Shown: positions 46,828-61,689, numbered from the stretch's first letter. The stretch: DNA of 64,000 nucleotides from Ramlibacter tataouinensis TTB310 (GCF_000215705.1 NC_015677.1:1996001-2060000); one strand, 5' to 3'. Made by a program: numbers and translations. Notes: a model not told the origin generated them from the sequence alone.

Positions 46828-47761
46828 AGTCGTTGACGTGGCCGGTCATGGCCTTGGCGATCAGGTGCCGGTCCAGCCGTGGCGACAGCAGCTCGGCGAA
46901 CTGGTAGACGAAGTTGCGCAGGTAGGCGCTGCGCTTGAAGGCCACCCGCGCGATGTTCTGGCCGAACAGCTGGCCCAGCGGCCGCACCGCCAGGTCGCCG
47001 TTGCTGCCATCGTCGCGCACCGCCATCTCGGCCACGATGCCCACGCCCAGGCCCAGGCGCACATAGGTCTTGATCACGTCGGAGTCGATGGCTTCCAGCG
47101 CGATGCGCGGCTGCAGCTTGCGGTTGGCGAAGGCCGTGTCGATGCGTGTGCGGCCGGTGAACGACGGGTGGTAGGTGATGATGGGCTCGGCCGCCAGGTC
47201 TTCCAGGGAGATGCGTTCCTTCTGGGCCAGCGCATGGGCGGACGGCATCACCAGCACGTGCTGCCACTCGTAGCAGGGCAGGGTGACCAGGTCCTGGTAG
47301 TCCGCCAGCGACTCGGTGGCGATGCCGATCTCCGCCACCTCGTCCATCACCATGCGCGCCACCTGGTCCGGCGAGCCCTGGTGCAGGCTGACGTTGACCT
47401 TGGGATAGGCCTCGCGCAGCTTGGCCACCGACACCGGCAGCACGTAGCGCGCCTGCGTGTGGGTGGTGGCGATGGACAGCGTGCCGCTGTCCTGGGCGCT
47501 GAACTGCTCGCCGATGCGCTTGAGGTTGCCCACCTCGCGCATGATCAGCTCGATGCTGCGCAGCACGTGCTGGCCCGGCTCGGTGATGCGCTTGAGCCGC
47601 TTGCCGTGCCGGGCGAAGATCTCCACGCCCAGCTCTTCCTCGAGTTCGATGATGGCCTTGGACACGCCGGGCTGCGAGGTGTGCAAGGCCTTGGCCGCCT
47701 CGGTAAGGTTGAGGTTGCGCCGCGCTGCCTCCTGCACGAACCGGAACTGGTGGAGGTTCAT
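46817..47761 (-). CDS. cysB: CysB-family LysR regulator
   Basis: 314 aa. The N-terminal HTH (about 1-60: LNLTEAAKALHTSQPGVSKAIIELEEELG in pattern) and the cofactor domain with TTHTQARYVLP (residues near 100-110, binding acetylserine or sulfate in CysB) identify a CysB/Cbl-type activator of sulfur assimilation genes. It is expressed toward the aminotransferase. Confidence 0.9.
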   Translation of the reverse strand: MNLHQFRFVQEAARRNLNLTEAAKALHTSQPGVSKAIIELEEELGVEIFARHGKRLKRITEPGQHVLRSIELIMREVGNLKRIGEQFSAQDSGTLSIATTHTQARYVLPVSVAKLREAYPKVNVSLHQGSPDQVARMVMDEVAEIGIATESLADYQDLVTLPCYEWQHVLVMPSAHALAQKERISLEDLAAEPIITYHPSFTGRTRIDTAFANRKLQPRIALEAIDSDVIKTYVRLGLGVGIVAEMAVRDDGSNGDLAVRPLGQLFGQNIARVAFKRSAYLRNFVYQFAELLSPRLDRHLIAKAMTGHVNDYEL

Positions 47762-47788
47762 ACCGAATCTCTACTAAGGAAGAAATTC

Positions 47789-47794
47789 ATTATG
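47789..47794 (-). promoter_or_regulatory. Possible -10 box for the CysB-type gene
   Basis: CATAAT on the minus strand, 27 nt before the start codon. A TTGAAT 20 nt further upstream is the closest -35 candidate, with a longer gap than normal. Confidence 0.3.
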
Positions 47795-47812
47795 CCTCAA
47801 CACTCTAAGGGG

Positions 47813-48196
47813 CTATTCAAGGGACTGTTCGGCGGCAATCTCGGCCAGCAGGTCCAGCAGGCGTTCGTCCTCGCCCACGGGCGGTCGCAGGGTCCAGATG
47901 ACACCCGGATGCGCCGCCTTCAATTGCTCCACCAGCGCCGGCAGGTCTTCCCGCACGTGCCGGCCGGCCCCGAGGAACATGGGCGTGATGGCGACCTGGG
48001 TGGCACCGGCCCGCGCCAGATCGGCCGCGGCGGTGGGCAGGTCGGGCTGGGTCAGTTCCAGGTAGGCGCATCGCACCAGCAGACCCGGTGCGCGTCGCGC
48101 CAGCCGGGCGGCCACGGCTTCCATGGGGAGCCGCCACAGCGGATCGCGTGAGCCGTGCGCGAACAGGATGACGGCGTGGGAGGCGGTGTCGCTCAT
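47813..48196 (-). CDS. CbiX-type sirohydrochlorin chelatase
   Basis: 127 aa, the short CbiX-S form. ILFAHGSRDPLW carries the N-terminal metal/porphyrin His and PMFLGAGRHVREDLP the second His. These enzymes insert Co or Fe into sirohydrochlorin for cobalamin or siroheme; siroheme would fit the CysB-type neighbour since sulfite reductase needs it. Start at 48196 overlaps the lptG stop (ATGA), so it is translated after lptFG. Confidence 0.85.
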   Translation of the reverse strand: MSDTASHAVILFAHGSRDPLWRLPMEAVAARLARRAPGLLVRCAYLELTQPDLPTAAADLARAGATQVAITPMFLGAGRHVREDLPALVEQLKAAHPGVIWTLRPPVGEDERLLDLLAEIAAEQSLE

Positions 48197-49293
48197 CGCC
48201 GAAGCACCAGCCATCCGAAGGCCCCCAACGACACCACGGAGTAGATCAGCCCGGGCGCCGCGGCCGTCAGCCAGGGCAGCCAGTTGCGCAGGTTGCCGAT
48301 GTAGCCGAACACGTTGTTCAGCAGGAAGAAGCTGATGCCGATCAGCACGCCGACGAACACGAAGCCGGTGATGCCGCCGGAACGGAAGTGCAGGTAGGCG
48401 AAGGGCAGGGCCAGCACCACCATGACGAAGCAGCTCAGGGGATAGAACACCTTGCGCCAGAACTCGATCTCATAGCGCTGCGAACTCTGCCCGTTCTCCT
48501 CCAGGTGCTGGATGTAGTGGAACAGGTCCAGGGTGGCCATGCGGTCCGGCTTGAGCAGGGCCACCGACACCATCTCCTGGTTGATGCTGTTGGGCCAGCG
48601 CAGCAGGGGCGACCGGGTCTTGGTCACGCGCGGCACACCCTCGCCGACGGCGGCGAAGTCGGTGCGCTCGGCATTGCGCAGGATCCATTCGCCATTGCCG
48701 AACTCCGCCTCCTGGGCCTGCATGACCGCCACCAGGAAGCCACGCGCGTCGGCCTCGAAGATGCGCACGCCCATCATGTCGCCGTCCGGACGCAGCGCGC
48801 TCACGTTCACGTTGTAGGTGGACTGCTGCTGGCGCTCCTTCAGCCAGGCGCCGGTCTGGCCCACGCTGATGCTGCCCTGCAAGCGGGCCCGCAGCAGCTG
48901 CGCCGCGCGGTCGGCCGCCGGCGCCACGTAGTCGCCGGTGGCGAAGGTGAGCAGGGTGAACACCAGGCCCAGCGCCAGGAGCGAGCGCAGCGCGCGCCAG
49001 GGGCCCAGTCCGCTGGTGCGCAGGATGGTGTATTCGGAGCTCTGCGCCAGGCGGGCCATCACGAAGATGGTGCCGATCAGCACGGCGATGGGCAGCAGCT
49101 CGTACAGGTGGCTGGGCTGCAGCAGGGTGACGCGCAGCAGCGCCTGCGCCAGTCCATAGGAGGCGCTGCCCCGGCCCACCCGGGGCAGCTCGTCGACGAA
49201 ATCGAAGAAGAAGAACAGCGCCAGGAAGCCAATCGCGACGAAGGCCACGGACGCGACCACCTCGCGGTAGATCAGGCGGCGGATGGTCATCAT
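48193..49293 (-). CDS. lptG: LPS export ABC transporter permease LptG
   Basis: 366 aa YjgP/YjgQ-family permease with three N-terminal and three C-terminal membrane helices flanking a periplasmic beta-jellyroll (about 130-265). With LptF and LptB it extracts LPS from the inner membrane. Start ATG at 49293 overlaps the lptF stop; 49290 is a second possible ATG. Confidence 0.92.
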   Translation of the reverse strand: MMTIRRLIYREVVASVAFVAIGFLALFFFFDFVDELPRVGRGSASYGLAQALLRVTLLQPSHLYELLPIAVLIGTIFVMARLAQSSEYTILRTSGLGPWRALRSLLALGLVFTLLTFATGDYVAPAADRAAQLLRARLQGSISVGQTGAWLKERQQQSTYNVNVSALRPDGDMMGVRIFEADARGFLVAVMQAQEAEFGNGEWILRNAERTDFAAVGEGVPRVTKTRSPLLRWPNSINQEMVSVALLKPDRMATLDLFHYIQHLEENGQSSQRYEIEFWRKVFYPLSCFVMVVLALPFAYLHFRSGGITGFVFVGVLIGISFFLLNNVFGYIGNLRNWLPWLTAAAPGLIYSVVSLGAFGWLVLRR

Positions 49294-50387
49294 GGCGCGG
49301 CCTCCATTCGCCGCAGCCGCGGCTTCCATGACCAGTTGTTGTGCTGCTTCCCCAGCCAGAGCAGGCCCAGCGCCAGCACGCCGCCATGCAGCGCCAGCAC
49401 GAACACGTGCAGGCCGATGCGGCCGGTGCCTATCCAGCTCTGCCCCAGGTTGAGCAGGTTGTAGTAGACGATGAAGGCGAACAGCGCGAACAGCAGGTTG
49501 CCGCTGCGCCCGGCGCGCGGGTTCACGCTGGACACCGTGATCGCGATCACCACGAAGTTGAACGCCGCCAGCGCCAGTCCCAGGCGCCACGCCAGCTCGC
49601 CCTGGTTCGCCGGCGTGGGCTCGCGCAGCAGGGCCAGCGTCGAGCGCGCCCGTGCCGGCACCGAATCGCGGCTGCCCGGCGAGGCCGCGCCGACGCGGTT
49701 GCCCAGCTCGGCGAATTCGCTGACCTGCAGCTCGCCGTCGTCGGCCGTGCGTTCTATGCGCTGGCCGTCGGACAGCAGCAGGAACTGGCTGTCGCCCTGG
49801 GTGATGATGCGGCCGGTGCGCGCCGAGGTGACGGTTTCCTTGCCGCGTTCCACGGTGGAGATGAAGATGTTCTTGCCCGAGCGGTTGTCGGGCGTGTCCT
49901 TGTCCAGGAAGAACACCCGCGCCCCGTTGGCCGACTCCTGGAACTGGCCCGGCGCCACGCGTTCGAGGTCGCCGCGGCTGCCGTAGCGGTCACGCAGCCC
50001 CTGCGCCTGCTCGTTGGCCCAGGGCCAGACCGCCAGCGCCAGCACCGCGATGACCACCAGGATCGGCCAGGCGAAGGCCAGCAGCGGCTTGAGGAAGGAC
50101 GACAGGCCGCGGCCCGCGCCGAACCAGATCACCATCTCGCTGTCGCGCCACATGCGCGAGAGCGTGCCGACGATGGCGATGAACAGCGACATCGTCAGAA
50201 GAGGAGGCAGGTATCCCAGCACGGTGTAGCCCATCACCATCAGGATCTCCTGAGGGTTGACGCTGCCCCGGCTGGCCTGGCTGAGGGTGCGAATCAGCGT
50301 CATGGTCATGACGATGGTGATCAGCACCACCAGGGTCGCGCCGAAGCTGCGGGCCAGCTCCTTGCGGACGGAGGAATGGAATAACAT
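49290..50387 (-). CDS. lptF: LPS export ABC transporter permease LptF
   Basis: 365 aa, same fold as LptG: TM helices about 12-30, 55-75, 100-120, periplasmic region about 125-270, then three helices. The start [15 protein letters not shown] is the LptF family N-terminus. Order lptF-lptG divergent from pepA-holC is conserved between beta- and gammaproteobacteria. Confidence 0.92.
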   Translation of the reverse strand: MLFHSSVRKELARSFGATLVVLITIVMTMTLIRTLSQASRGSVNPQEILMVMGYTVLGYLPPLLTMSLFIAIVGTLSRMWRDSEMVIWFGAGRGLSSFLKPLLAFAWPILVVIAVLALAVWPWANEQAQGLRDRYGSRGDLERVAPGQFQESANGARVFFLDKDTPDNRSGKNIFISTVERGKETVTSARTGRIITQGDSQFLLLSDGQRIERTADDGELQVSEFAELGNRVGAASPGSRDSVPARARSTLALLREPTPANQGELAWRLGLALAAFNFVVIAITVSSVNPRAGRSGNLLFALFAFIVYYNLLNLGQSWIGTGRIGLHVFVLALHGGVLALGLLWLGKQHNNWSWKPRLRRMEAAP

Positions 50388-50430
50388 CGGCGCGCAACAA
50401 GCAGTGGCGACAAAGAAGAACGGCATTATG
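50382..50430. promoter_or_regulatory. Interlocked divergent promoters of lptF and pepA
   Basis: Only 40 nt separate the two start codons. CATAAT on the minus strand (50430-50425) is a -10 for lptF and overlaps the pepA ATG; TAACAT on the plus strand (50382-50387) is a possible -10 for pepA and overlaps the lptF ATG. Each promoter would thus run over the other gene's start. Confidence 0.4.
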
Positions 50431-51918
50431 GACTTCGAACTCAAGACCCTGGACCTGGCCGCGGCGGCATCGGAGAAGTGCGACGCGCTGGTCCTGCTGG
50501 TCACCGATGGTTTCCAGGGCGGCAAGGATGCACTGTCCCGGCTGGCGGCCGATGCGCTCAAGGCGCGCGACCTGGAGGCCAAGCCGGGCAAGCTGCTGCA
50601 GGCCTGGCGCCCGACGGGCATCGCGGCCGGCCGCCTGCTGCTGGCCGGCGCGGGCGACGGCAGCGGCAAACGCATCCACGCGGCGGTGCAGGCCGCTGTC
50701 TCCGCGCTGCGCACCAGCGGCGTGCGGCGGCTGCTGATCTGCCTGCCCGAGGCCGCCGAGGACGATGCGGTGCGCGCCGCCGTAGCGGCCACCGCCGAGG
50801 CCAGCTACGTCTACGTCACCACCAAGTCCAAGCCGGAGGGCCGCGAGCTGCAGCGGGTCGTCCTCGCGGTGGCCGACGCACCGGCGCGGCGCGAGGCTTT
50901 CGCGGCGGCCAAGGCCGCGGCCCTGGGCATCGAGTTCGCGCGCGAACTGGCCAACCTGCCGCCCAACCATGCCACGCCCACCCGCTTGGGCGAGGAGGCC
51001 AAGAAGCTGGCCAAGCTCGGCGGCTTCCAGTGCGAGGTGCTGGGGCCCAAGGAGGTGACGCGGCTGGGCATGGGCGCCCTGCTCGGCGTGGCGCAGGGCT
51101 CCCAGGAGCCGCTGCGCTTCATCGTCCTCAAGTACCAGGGCGCCGCCGCCGCGGACGCGCCGGTGGTGCTGGTGGGCAAGGGCATCACCTTCGACAGCGG
51201 CGGCATCTCCATCAAGCCGGCCGCCGAGATGGACGAGATGAAGTTCGACATGGGCGGGGCGGCCAGCGTGCTGGGCACCTTCCGCGCGCTGGCCGAACTG
51301 CGGCCCAGGCTCAACGTGGTGGGCCTGATCCCCAGCTGCGAGAACATGCCGGGCGGCCGCGCCTTCAAGCCCGGTGACGTGCTCCAGAGCCTGAGCGGCC
51401 AGACCATCGAGGTGCTCAACACCGACGCCGAGGGCCGGCTGATCCTGTGCGACGCGCTCACCTACGCCGAGCGCTTCAAGCCGCGCGCGGTGGTGGACGT
51501 CGCCACGCTGACCGGTGCCTGCGTGATCGCGCTGGGCGGCGTGCGCACCGGCCTGTTCGCCACCGACGACGGCCTGGCCCAGGCATTGCAGTCCGCCGGC
51601 GATGCCGCATTGGACCCATGCTGGCGCCTGCCGCTGGACGACGAATACGGCGAAGGCCTCAAGAGCAACTTCGCCGACATGGCCAACGTCGCCGGCCGGC
51701 CCGGCGGCGCCATCACGGCCGCCAAGTTCCTGCAGCGCTTCACCGCCAAGTACCCCTGGGCCCACCTCGACATCGCCGGCACGGCCTGGAAGGGCGGGGC
51801 GGCCAAGGGCTCCACCGGCCGCCCGGTGGGCCTGCTGGTGCAGTACCTGCTGTCCCAGCAAGCGGCCGGCAGCGCCGCTGCCAAGGCCGTGCGGCGCAAG
51901 GCGGTGCGCGCGGCCTGA
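50428..51918 (+). CDS. pepA: Leucyl aminopeptidase PepA
   Basis: 496 aa M17 aminopeptidase. The C-terminal catalytic domain has [16 protein letters not shown] with metal ligands Lys and Asp, MKFDMGGAA, and NTDAEGRL; the N-terminal domain (about 1-165) is the DNA-binding/hexamer part seen in E. coli PepA. It begins the pepA-holC unit. Confidence 0.96.
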   Translation: MDFELKTLDLAAAASEKCDALVLLVTDGFQGGKDALSRLAADALKARDLEAKPGKLLQAWRPTGIAAGRLLLAGAGDGSGKRIHAAVQAAVSALRTSGVRRLLICLPEAAEDDAVRAAVAATAEASYVYVTTKSKPEGRELQRVVLAVADAPARREAFAAAKAAALGIEFARELANLPPNHATPTRLGEEAKKLAKLGGFQCEVLGPKEVTRLGMGALLGVAQGSQEPLRFIVLKYQGAAAADAPVVLVGKGITFDSGGISIKPAAEMDEMKFDMGGAASVLGTFRALAELRPRLNVVGLIPSCENMPGGRAFKPGDVLQSLSGQTIEVLNTDAEGRLILCDALTYAERFKPRAVVDVATLTGACVIALGGVRTGLFATDDGLAQALQSAGDAALDPCWRLPLDDEYGEGLKSNFADMANVAGRPGGAITAAKFLQRFTAKYPWAHLDIAGTAWKGGAAKGSTGRPVGLLVQYLLSQQAAGSAAAKAVRRKAVRAA

Positions 51919-51928
51919 GGGCCAATGC

Positions 51929-52360
51929 ATGACCGAGGTCGCCTTCCACTTCAACGCGCCGGACAAGCTGGGCTACGCCTGCCGGCTGCTGCGCAAGGCC
52001 CAGGCGGGTGGCGCGCAGGTGGTGGTGACCGGTGCGCCGGAGCTGCTGCGCGAGCTGGACACGGCGCTGTGGACCTTCTCGGCGCTGGACTTCGTCCCGC
52101 ACTGCCATGACGCGGTGGCGTTCGAAGCGGTGCGCCGCCGCACGCCCGTCGTGCTGGCCGAATCCGTCCGCTCGGCACCGCACCGCCAGGTGCTGGTCAA
52201 CCTGGGGACCGGGGTGCCGGAGGGTTTCGAGGGCTTCGAGCGGCTGATCGAGGTGGTGACCGGCCAGGACGAGGATCGCCTGCAGGCCCGCCGCCGCTGG
52301 AAGCACTATGCCGACCGCGGCTACGGCATCATCCGCCATGACCTGGCGCAGGGGCAGTGA
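51929..52360 (+). CDS. holC: DNA polymerase III chi subunit
   Basis: 143 aa HolC: FHFNAPDKLGYACRLLRKAQ at the N-terminus and the central FVPHCHDA segment are typical. Chi links the clamp loader to single-strand binding protein. Starts 10 nt after pepA; valS, the usual next gene in enterobacteria, is not present here. Confidence 0.92.
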   Translation: MTEVAFHFNAPDKLGYACRLLRKAQAGGAQVVVTGAPELLRELDTALWTFSALDFVPHCHDAVAFEAVRRRTPVVLAESVRSAPHRQVLVNLGTGVPEGFEGFERLIEVVTGQDEDRLQARRRWKHYADRGYGIIRHDLAQGQ

Positions 52361-52659
52361 TGGCCGGCCGCCCTCCGTCACCGCGTTTCGTCCCGACGCT
52401 CACCGAGGTGGTCAAACCGGCCGGCGAAGCCGCACCGCCGGTGCCTGCCGGGGTGGCGGAGGAACAGCTGGTGCATCGCGTGATGCAGCGCGTGGAGCAG
52501 GAGCTGGACAAGCGGCTGCGCGAAGCCATCGCGACGGTGGTGATCGAACACACCCGCACGCTGGGGCCGCTGCTGCGCCAGGAGGTCGAGGCGGCGGTGC
52601 GCCAGGCCGTGTCACAGGCCCTGGCCGACGAGTCGGCGGCCGCGGCGCAGCGCCGCTGA
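52360..52659 (+). CDS. Small conserved protein after holC (DUF2486-like)
   Basis: 99 aa. RFVPTLTEVV near the N-terminus recalls the DUF2486 family of Burkholderiales; the rest is an amphipathic helix (about 35-95). Its ATG overlaps the holC TGA, so the two are translationally coupled. A coiled-coil adaptor role in the replisome is only a guess. Confidence 0.6.
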   Translation: MAGRPPSPRFVPTLTEVVKPAGEAAPPVPAGVAEEQLVHRVMQRVEQELDKRLREAIATVVIEHTRTLGPLLRQEVEAAVRQAVSQALADESAAAAQRR

Positions 52660-52722
52660 AAGCGCACAGGCCGGGTGGCGGGTGGGTTTGATCGCGACTC
52701 CGGGGCTTCCACTATGGTTTGG

Positions 52723-52737
52723 GCGCAAAAATTGCGC
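52723..52737. promoter_or_regulatory. GCGCAA-AAA-TTGCGC dyad
   Basis: A perfect 6-bp inverted repeat about 60 nt before the start of the binding-protein gene. It could be an operator or a weak transcript hairpin for the pepA-holC unit; no T-run follows. Confidence 0.35.
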
Positions 52738-52795
52738 TAATGTCGCGCTCCCTGAGCCAGGACTCATTTCTCATTAATCCAACTGGAGGTTTGTT

Positions 52796-54001
52796 ATGCG
52801 GAGAGGTTTTGTTGCAGCCGGTGTGGCCGCTGCTGCGATGGTGGTTGTAGGCTGCGGCAAGAAGGAAGAGACCGCTTCCGCGCCGGCACAGGCTCCGGCC
52901 TCGGCTCCCGCGGCCGCGCCGGCCGCTGCGGCAGGCGGCGAGACGGTCGTGCGCATCGGGCACGTCGCCCCGGTGTCCGGCGCCCAGGCCCACTATGGCA
53001 AGGACAACGAGAACGGCACCCGCATGGCCATCGAGGAGCTCAACACCCAGGGCATCACGATCGGCGGCAAGAAGGTGCGCTTCGAGATCCAGGCCGAGGA
53101 CGACGCGGCCGATCCCAAGCAGGGCACGGCAGCCGCCCAGAAGCTGTGCGACGCCAAGGTCGCCGGCGTGGTCGGCCACCTGAACTCCGGCACCACCATC
53201 CCCGCTTCCAAGGTCTACAACGACTGCGGCATCCCCCACGTCACGGGCGCGGCCACCAATCCCAGCCTGACCAAGCCGGGCTACAAGACCACCTACCGCA
53301 TCATCGCCAACGACAACGCCCTGGGTGCCGCCCTGGCGCTGCACGCCGCCGACACGCTCAAGCTCAAGAAGGTCGCCATCATCGACGACCGTACCGCCTA
53401 CGGCCAGGGTGTGGCCGAGGTGTTCAAGCAGACCGCGACGTCCAAGGGCATGCAGGTGGTGGACGAGCAGTTCACGACCGACAAGGCCACGGACTTCATG
53501 GCCATCCTCACCGCCATCAAGGCCAAGAATCCTGACGCCATCTTCTACGGCGGCATGGATCCGCAGGCCGGGCCGATGCTGCGCCAGATGGAGCAGCTGG
53601 GCCTGTCCAACGTCAAGTACTTCGGCGGCGACGGCATCTGCACCTCCGAGATCGCCAAGCTGGCTGCCGGCGCCAAGACGCTGGCCAACGTGGTCTGCGC
53701 CGAGGGCGGCGCGTCGCTGGCCAAGATGCCCGGCGGCACCGAGTGGAAGAAGAAGTACGACGCCAAGTACCCGGGCCAGTTCCAGGTGTACAGCCCGTAC
53801 ACCTACGACGCGACCTTCGTGCTGGTGGACGCGATGAAGCGCGCCGATTCGACCGACCCCAAGGTCTACATTCCCAAGCTGGCCGAGACCAATTACAAGG
53901 GCGTGACCTCCGTCATCCAGTTCGAGCCCAGCGGCGAACTGAAGAATGCCGCCACGACGCTGTATTCGTACAAGGATGGCAAGAAGACGCCCATCGAGTG
54001 A
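52796..54001 (+). CDS. Branched-chain amino-acid type ABC substrate-binding lipoprotein
   Basis: 401 aa LivJ/LivK-family protein. The signal ends at VVVGC (Cys19), a lipobox, unusual but not rare for this family in Burkholderiales; an Ala/Pro linker follows. The binding domain shows VRIGHVAPVSGAQAHYGKD and two-lobe type I periplasmic-binding features. No Liv permease genes are adjacent. Very good GGAGG Shine-Dalgarno and a terminator directly after, so it is a single-gene, probably well expressed unit. Confidence 0.88.
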   Translation: MRRGFVAAGVAAAAMVVVGCGKKEETASAPAQAPASAPAAAPAAAAGGETVVRIGHVAPVSGAQAHYGKDNENGTRMAIEELNTQGITIGGKKVRFEIQAEDDAADPKQGTAAAQKLCDAKVAGVVGHLNSGTTIPASKVYNDCGIPHVTGAATNPSLTKPGYKTTYRIIANDNALGAALALHAADTLKLKKVAIIDDRTAYGQGVAEVFKQTATSKGMQVVDEQFTTDKATDFMAILTAIKAKNPDAIFYGGMDPQAGPMLRQMEQLGLSNVKYFGGDGICTSEIAKLAAGAKTLANVVCAEGGASLAKMPGGTEWKKKYDAKYPGQFQVYSPYTYDATFVLVDAMKRADSTDPKVYIPKLAETNYKGVTSVIQFEPSGELKNAATTLYSYKDGKKTPIE

Positions 54002-54030
54002 TGCTCACCAGTCGGTTCGAGCGCTTCTTG

Positions 54031-54056
54031 AAAGGCCGCCGCAGGGCGGCCTTTTT
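54031..54056 (+). terminator. Rho-independent terminator after the binding-protein gene
   Basis: AAAGGCCGCC-GCAG-GGCGGCCTTT followed by TT, 29 nt after the stop codon. Confidence 0.92.
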
Positions 54057-54341
54057 CATGGAAGGACTGGTCTTCGCCGCTGCTGAGTCGTGCCGGAAGA
54101 GGTGACCAGCACAGCCTTTTCATTGCCAAGTCCAGGCTCAGCATCGCTGCCGAGTTTCTTCGCAGCCACATCAGGGCGTAGGGATGAGCGCATTGATGCC
54201 GTAGGCTAATTCCTACAAGCCGCGCCAGTGTTGGTTTGGCAGCCCGGCAGTACTTTTCTCGGGTTGTCTCCTCTAGTGGAAATCACTACCCTCCCGCAAC
54301 GCAGTCACTCTGTGACATTTGTTTACGTATTGGGGACTCAC
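54057..54341. other. 285-bp leader region of the HAMP-array kinase
   Basis: AT content is higher than in the flanks. It holds GTAGG-N6-CCTAC (54201-54216) and GTCAC-TCT-GTGAC (54304-54316). An open frame in phase with the kinase runs back to 54228, but the first 38 codons show no conserved sequence. No small gene seen. Confidence 0.5.
54304..54316. promoter_or_regulatory. GTCAC-N3-GTGAC dyad before the HAMP-array kinase
   Basis: A perfect 5-bp inverted repeat 25 nt before the kinase start codon; a candidate operator overlapping the promoter region. Confidence 0.35.
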
Positions 54342-59576
<5,235 letters not shown>

Positions 59577-59587
59577 GGCCGGCGCCG

Positions 59588-61654
59588 ATGCAGGACACCG
59601 CGGCAGCGGCCCGGCCGGAGAAGGCCAGCATCCTGATCGTGGACGACCTGCCCGAAAAGCATGTCGTCTTCCGCAGCATCCTCGAGGAGCTGGGCCAGCA
59701 CATCGTCAGCGCCCGCTCGGGCAAGGAGGCGCTCGCCCAGATCCTGGACAACGAGTTCGCCGTGATCCTGCTGGACGTCAACATGCCGGACATCGACGGC
59801 CTGGAGACCGCCAGCCTGATCCGCCAGTACAAGCGGTCGGCCCAGACCCCCATCGTCTTCATCACGGCGTATGTGGATGAGCTGCAGGCCAAGCGCGGCT
59901 ACGCGCTGGGGGCGGTGGACTACATCCCCTCGCCGGTGGTGCCGGAGGTGCTGCGCTCCAAGGTCCGGGTGTTTGTCGAGCTGTTCCGCATGAACCGGCA
60001 GCTGCAGTGGCGCGCGGCCGAGCGCGAGGCGCTGGCCCGCTCGGAGGCCGCCCGGGCGGCGGCGGAGCAGGCCATCGCGCGGGCCGACTACCTGGCCGAT
60101 GCCAGCCAGCTGCTGTCGCGCTCGCTCGACATGGACCAGACGGCGCGGGCGCTGCTGGAGGTGTCGGTTCCCATGCTGGGGCGGCGCGCCTTGCTGGTGG
60201 TCGCCGGATCCGATGGCGCCGTCATGCGCTCGCAGGACCATCCGGCCGGTGCCGTCGGCGGCGTGGACGGGCTGGAGCCCGGGCTGCGCGAGGCGGTGGC
60301 CCGCGTGCTCGAGGAGCGCCGCTTCGAGCGCTGGCAGGACGGCACGGCCGGCGCCGCCGTGTGCCCGCTGCTCATGGGCGAACACTCGCGCGGCGTGCTG
60401 GTGCTGCTGGGCAGGCCCGACGAATTCGACTCGCCGCGCCTGGCCCTGGCCAAGGAGGTGGTCAGCCGCGCCTCGATCGCACTGGAGAACGCGCGGCTGT
60501 ACGCGGCGGTGCAGGAGGCCGACCGGCGCAAGAACGAGTTCCTGGCCATGCTGGCCCATGAACTGCGCAACCCGCTGGCGCCCATCCGCAACGCCGTGCA
60601 CATCATGCAGGGCGCCGATGTGGCCCCGCCCACCATGAACTGGGCGCGCGACGTGATCAGCCGCCAGGCCGACCACATGGCGCGCCTGATCGACGACCTG
60701 CTGGACGTCTCGCGCATCGTGCAGGGCAAGGTGGTGGTCAAGCCCGAGAAACTCAGCCTGGCTTCGCTGGTGGAGCGGTCCGTCGAGTCCAGCATGCCCA
60801 AGATCGAGGGCCGCAGCCAGCGCCTGGCGGTGGAGCTGCCCGACGATCCGGTGGTGCTCGATGGCGATTCCGTGCGTCTGGCGCAGGTGCTGTCCAACCT
60901 CATCAACAATGCCTCGAAGTTTTCCCCGCCGGACACGCGGATCGCGCTGCGGGCGCGCTATGCCGCCGGCAAGGTGACGATCGCGGTGCAGGACCAGGGC
61001 GTGGGCATCGCGCCGGACTTCCTGCCCCACATCTTCGACCTGTTCGCCCAGGCCGACCAGTCGCTGGACCGCTCGCAGGGCGGGCTGGGCATCGGGCTGA
61101 CGCTGGTCAAGCACCTGGTCGAGCTCCATGGCGGCCGCGTGGAGGCGCGCAGCGAAGGCATCGGCCGCGGCACCGAGGTGTCGGTGCAACTGCCGGCCAG
61201 CCTGGCGCCCGCGCAGCGGCCCGCCGAGCCGGTGGCGGCGGCCGCCAAGCCTTCGGCTGGCGAGCGCGCCGCGCCGCGCGTGCTGGTGGTGGATGACCTG
61301 GCAGCGTCGGCCGAGACGCTGATGATGCTGCTGGAGATGGAGGGTTTCGAGGTCAAGACCGCGCACGAGGGCAATTCGGCGCTGGCCGTCGCCGAGGCGT
61401 TCCGGCCGGACGTGGTGCTGCTGGACATCGGCCTGCCGGGCATGAACGGGTTCGAGGTGGCGCACCGGCTGCGCAGCCTGCCGGCCTCGCGCGACGCGCT
61501 GCTGATCGCGCTCACCGGCTACGGCGAGGCCGAGAGCCGCAACCGGTCGGCCGAGGCCGGCTTCGACTTCCACATGGTCAAGCCGGCCGACGTGAACCTG
61601 CTGCTGCAGCTGGTGGCCGATCCCCAGCAGGCCCGGCGCGCCAAGGTGGCCTGA
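59588..61654 (+). CDS. Hybrid histidine kinase with N- and C-terminal receivers
   Basis: 688 aa: N-terminal receiver (about 12-130; VDDLPEK, Asp in ILLDVNMPDIDG), coiled coil, GAF-like domain (about 170-305), HisKA with the His in MLAHELRNPL, HATPase (DQGVGIAP, GGLGIGLTLVKHL) and a C-terminal receiver (about 560-680; VDDLA, Asp in LLDIGLPGMNG, Lys in MVKP). No membrane span. ATG 59588 has GAGG 9 nt upstream; GTG 59573 or ATG 59561 would overlap the upstream kinase. Likely forms a phosphorelay with the HAMP-array kinase. Confidence 0.88.
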   Translation: MQDTAAAARPEKASILIVDDLPEKHVVFRSILEELGQHIVSARSGKEALAQILDNEFAVILLDVNMPDIDGLETASLIRQYKRSAQTPIVFITAYVDELQAKRGYALGAVDYIPSPVVPEVLRSKVRVFVELFRMNRQLQWRAAEREALARSEAARAAAEQAIARADYLADASQLLSRSLDMDQTARALLEVSVPMLGRRALLVVAGSDGAVMRSQDHPAGAVGGVDGLEPGLREAVARVLEERRFERWQDGTAGAAVCPLLMGEHSRGVLVLLGRPDEFDSPRLALAKEVVSRASIALENARLYAAVQEADRRKNEFLAMLAHELRNPLAPIRNAVHIMQGADVAPPTMNWARDVISRQADHMARLIDDLLDVSRIVQGKVVVKPEKLSLASLVERSVESSMPKIEGRSQRLAVELPDDPVVLDGDSVRLAQVLSNLINNASKFSPPDTRIALRARYAAGKVTIAVQDQGVGIAPDFLPHIFDLFAQADQSLDRSQGGLGIGLTLVKHLVELHGGRVEARSEGIGRGTEVSVQLPASLAPAQRPAEPVAAAAKPSAGERAAPRVLVVDDLAASAETLMMLLEMEGFEVKTAHEGNSALAVAEAFRPDVVLLDIGLPGMNGFEVAHRLRSLPASRDALLIALTGYGEAESRNRSAEAGFDFHMVKPADVNLLLQLVADPQQARRAKVA

Positions 61655-61671
61655 TGGGCAGGGTGCGCTGC

Positions 61672-61677
61672 TACAAT
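61672..61677 (+). promoter_or_regulatory. -10 box of the tRNA-Ser gene
   Basis: TACAAT ends 12 nt before the first base of the mature tRNA. The -35 region is poor. Confidence 0.4.
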
Positions 61678-61689
61678 CGCCGGCTGTCA

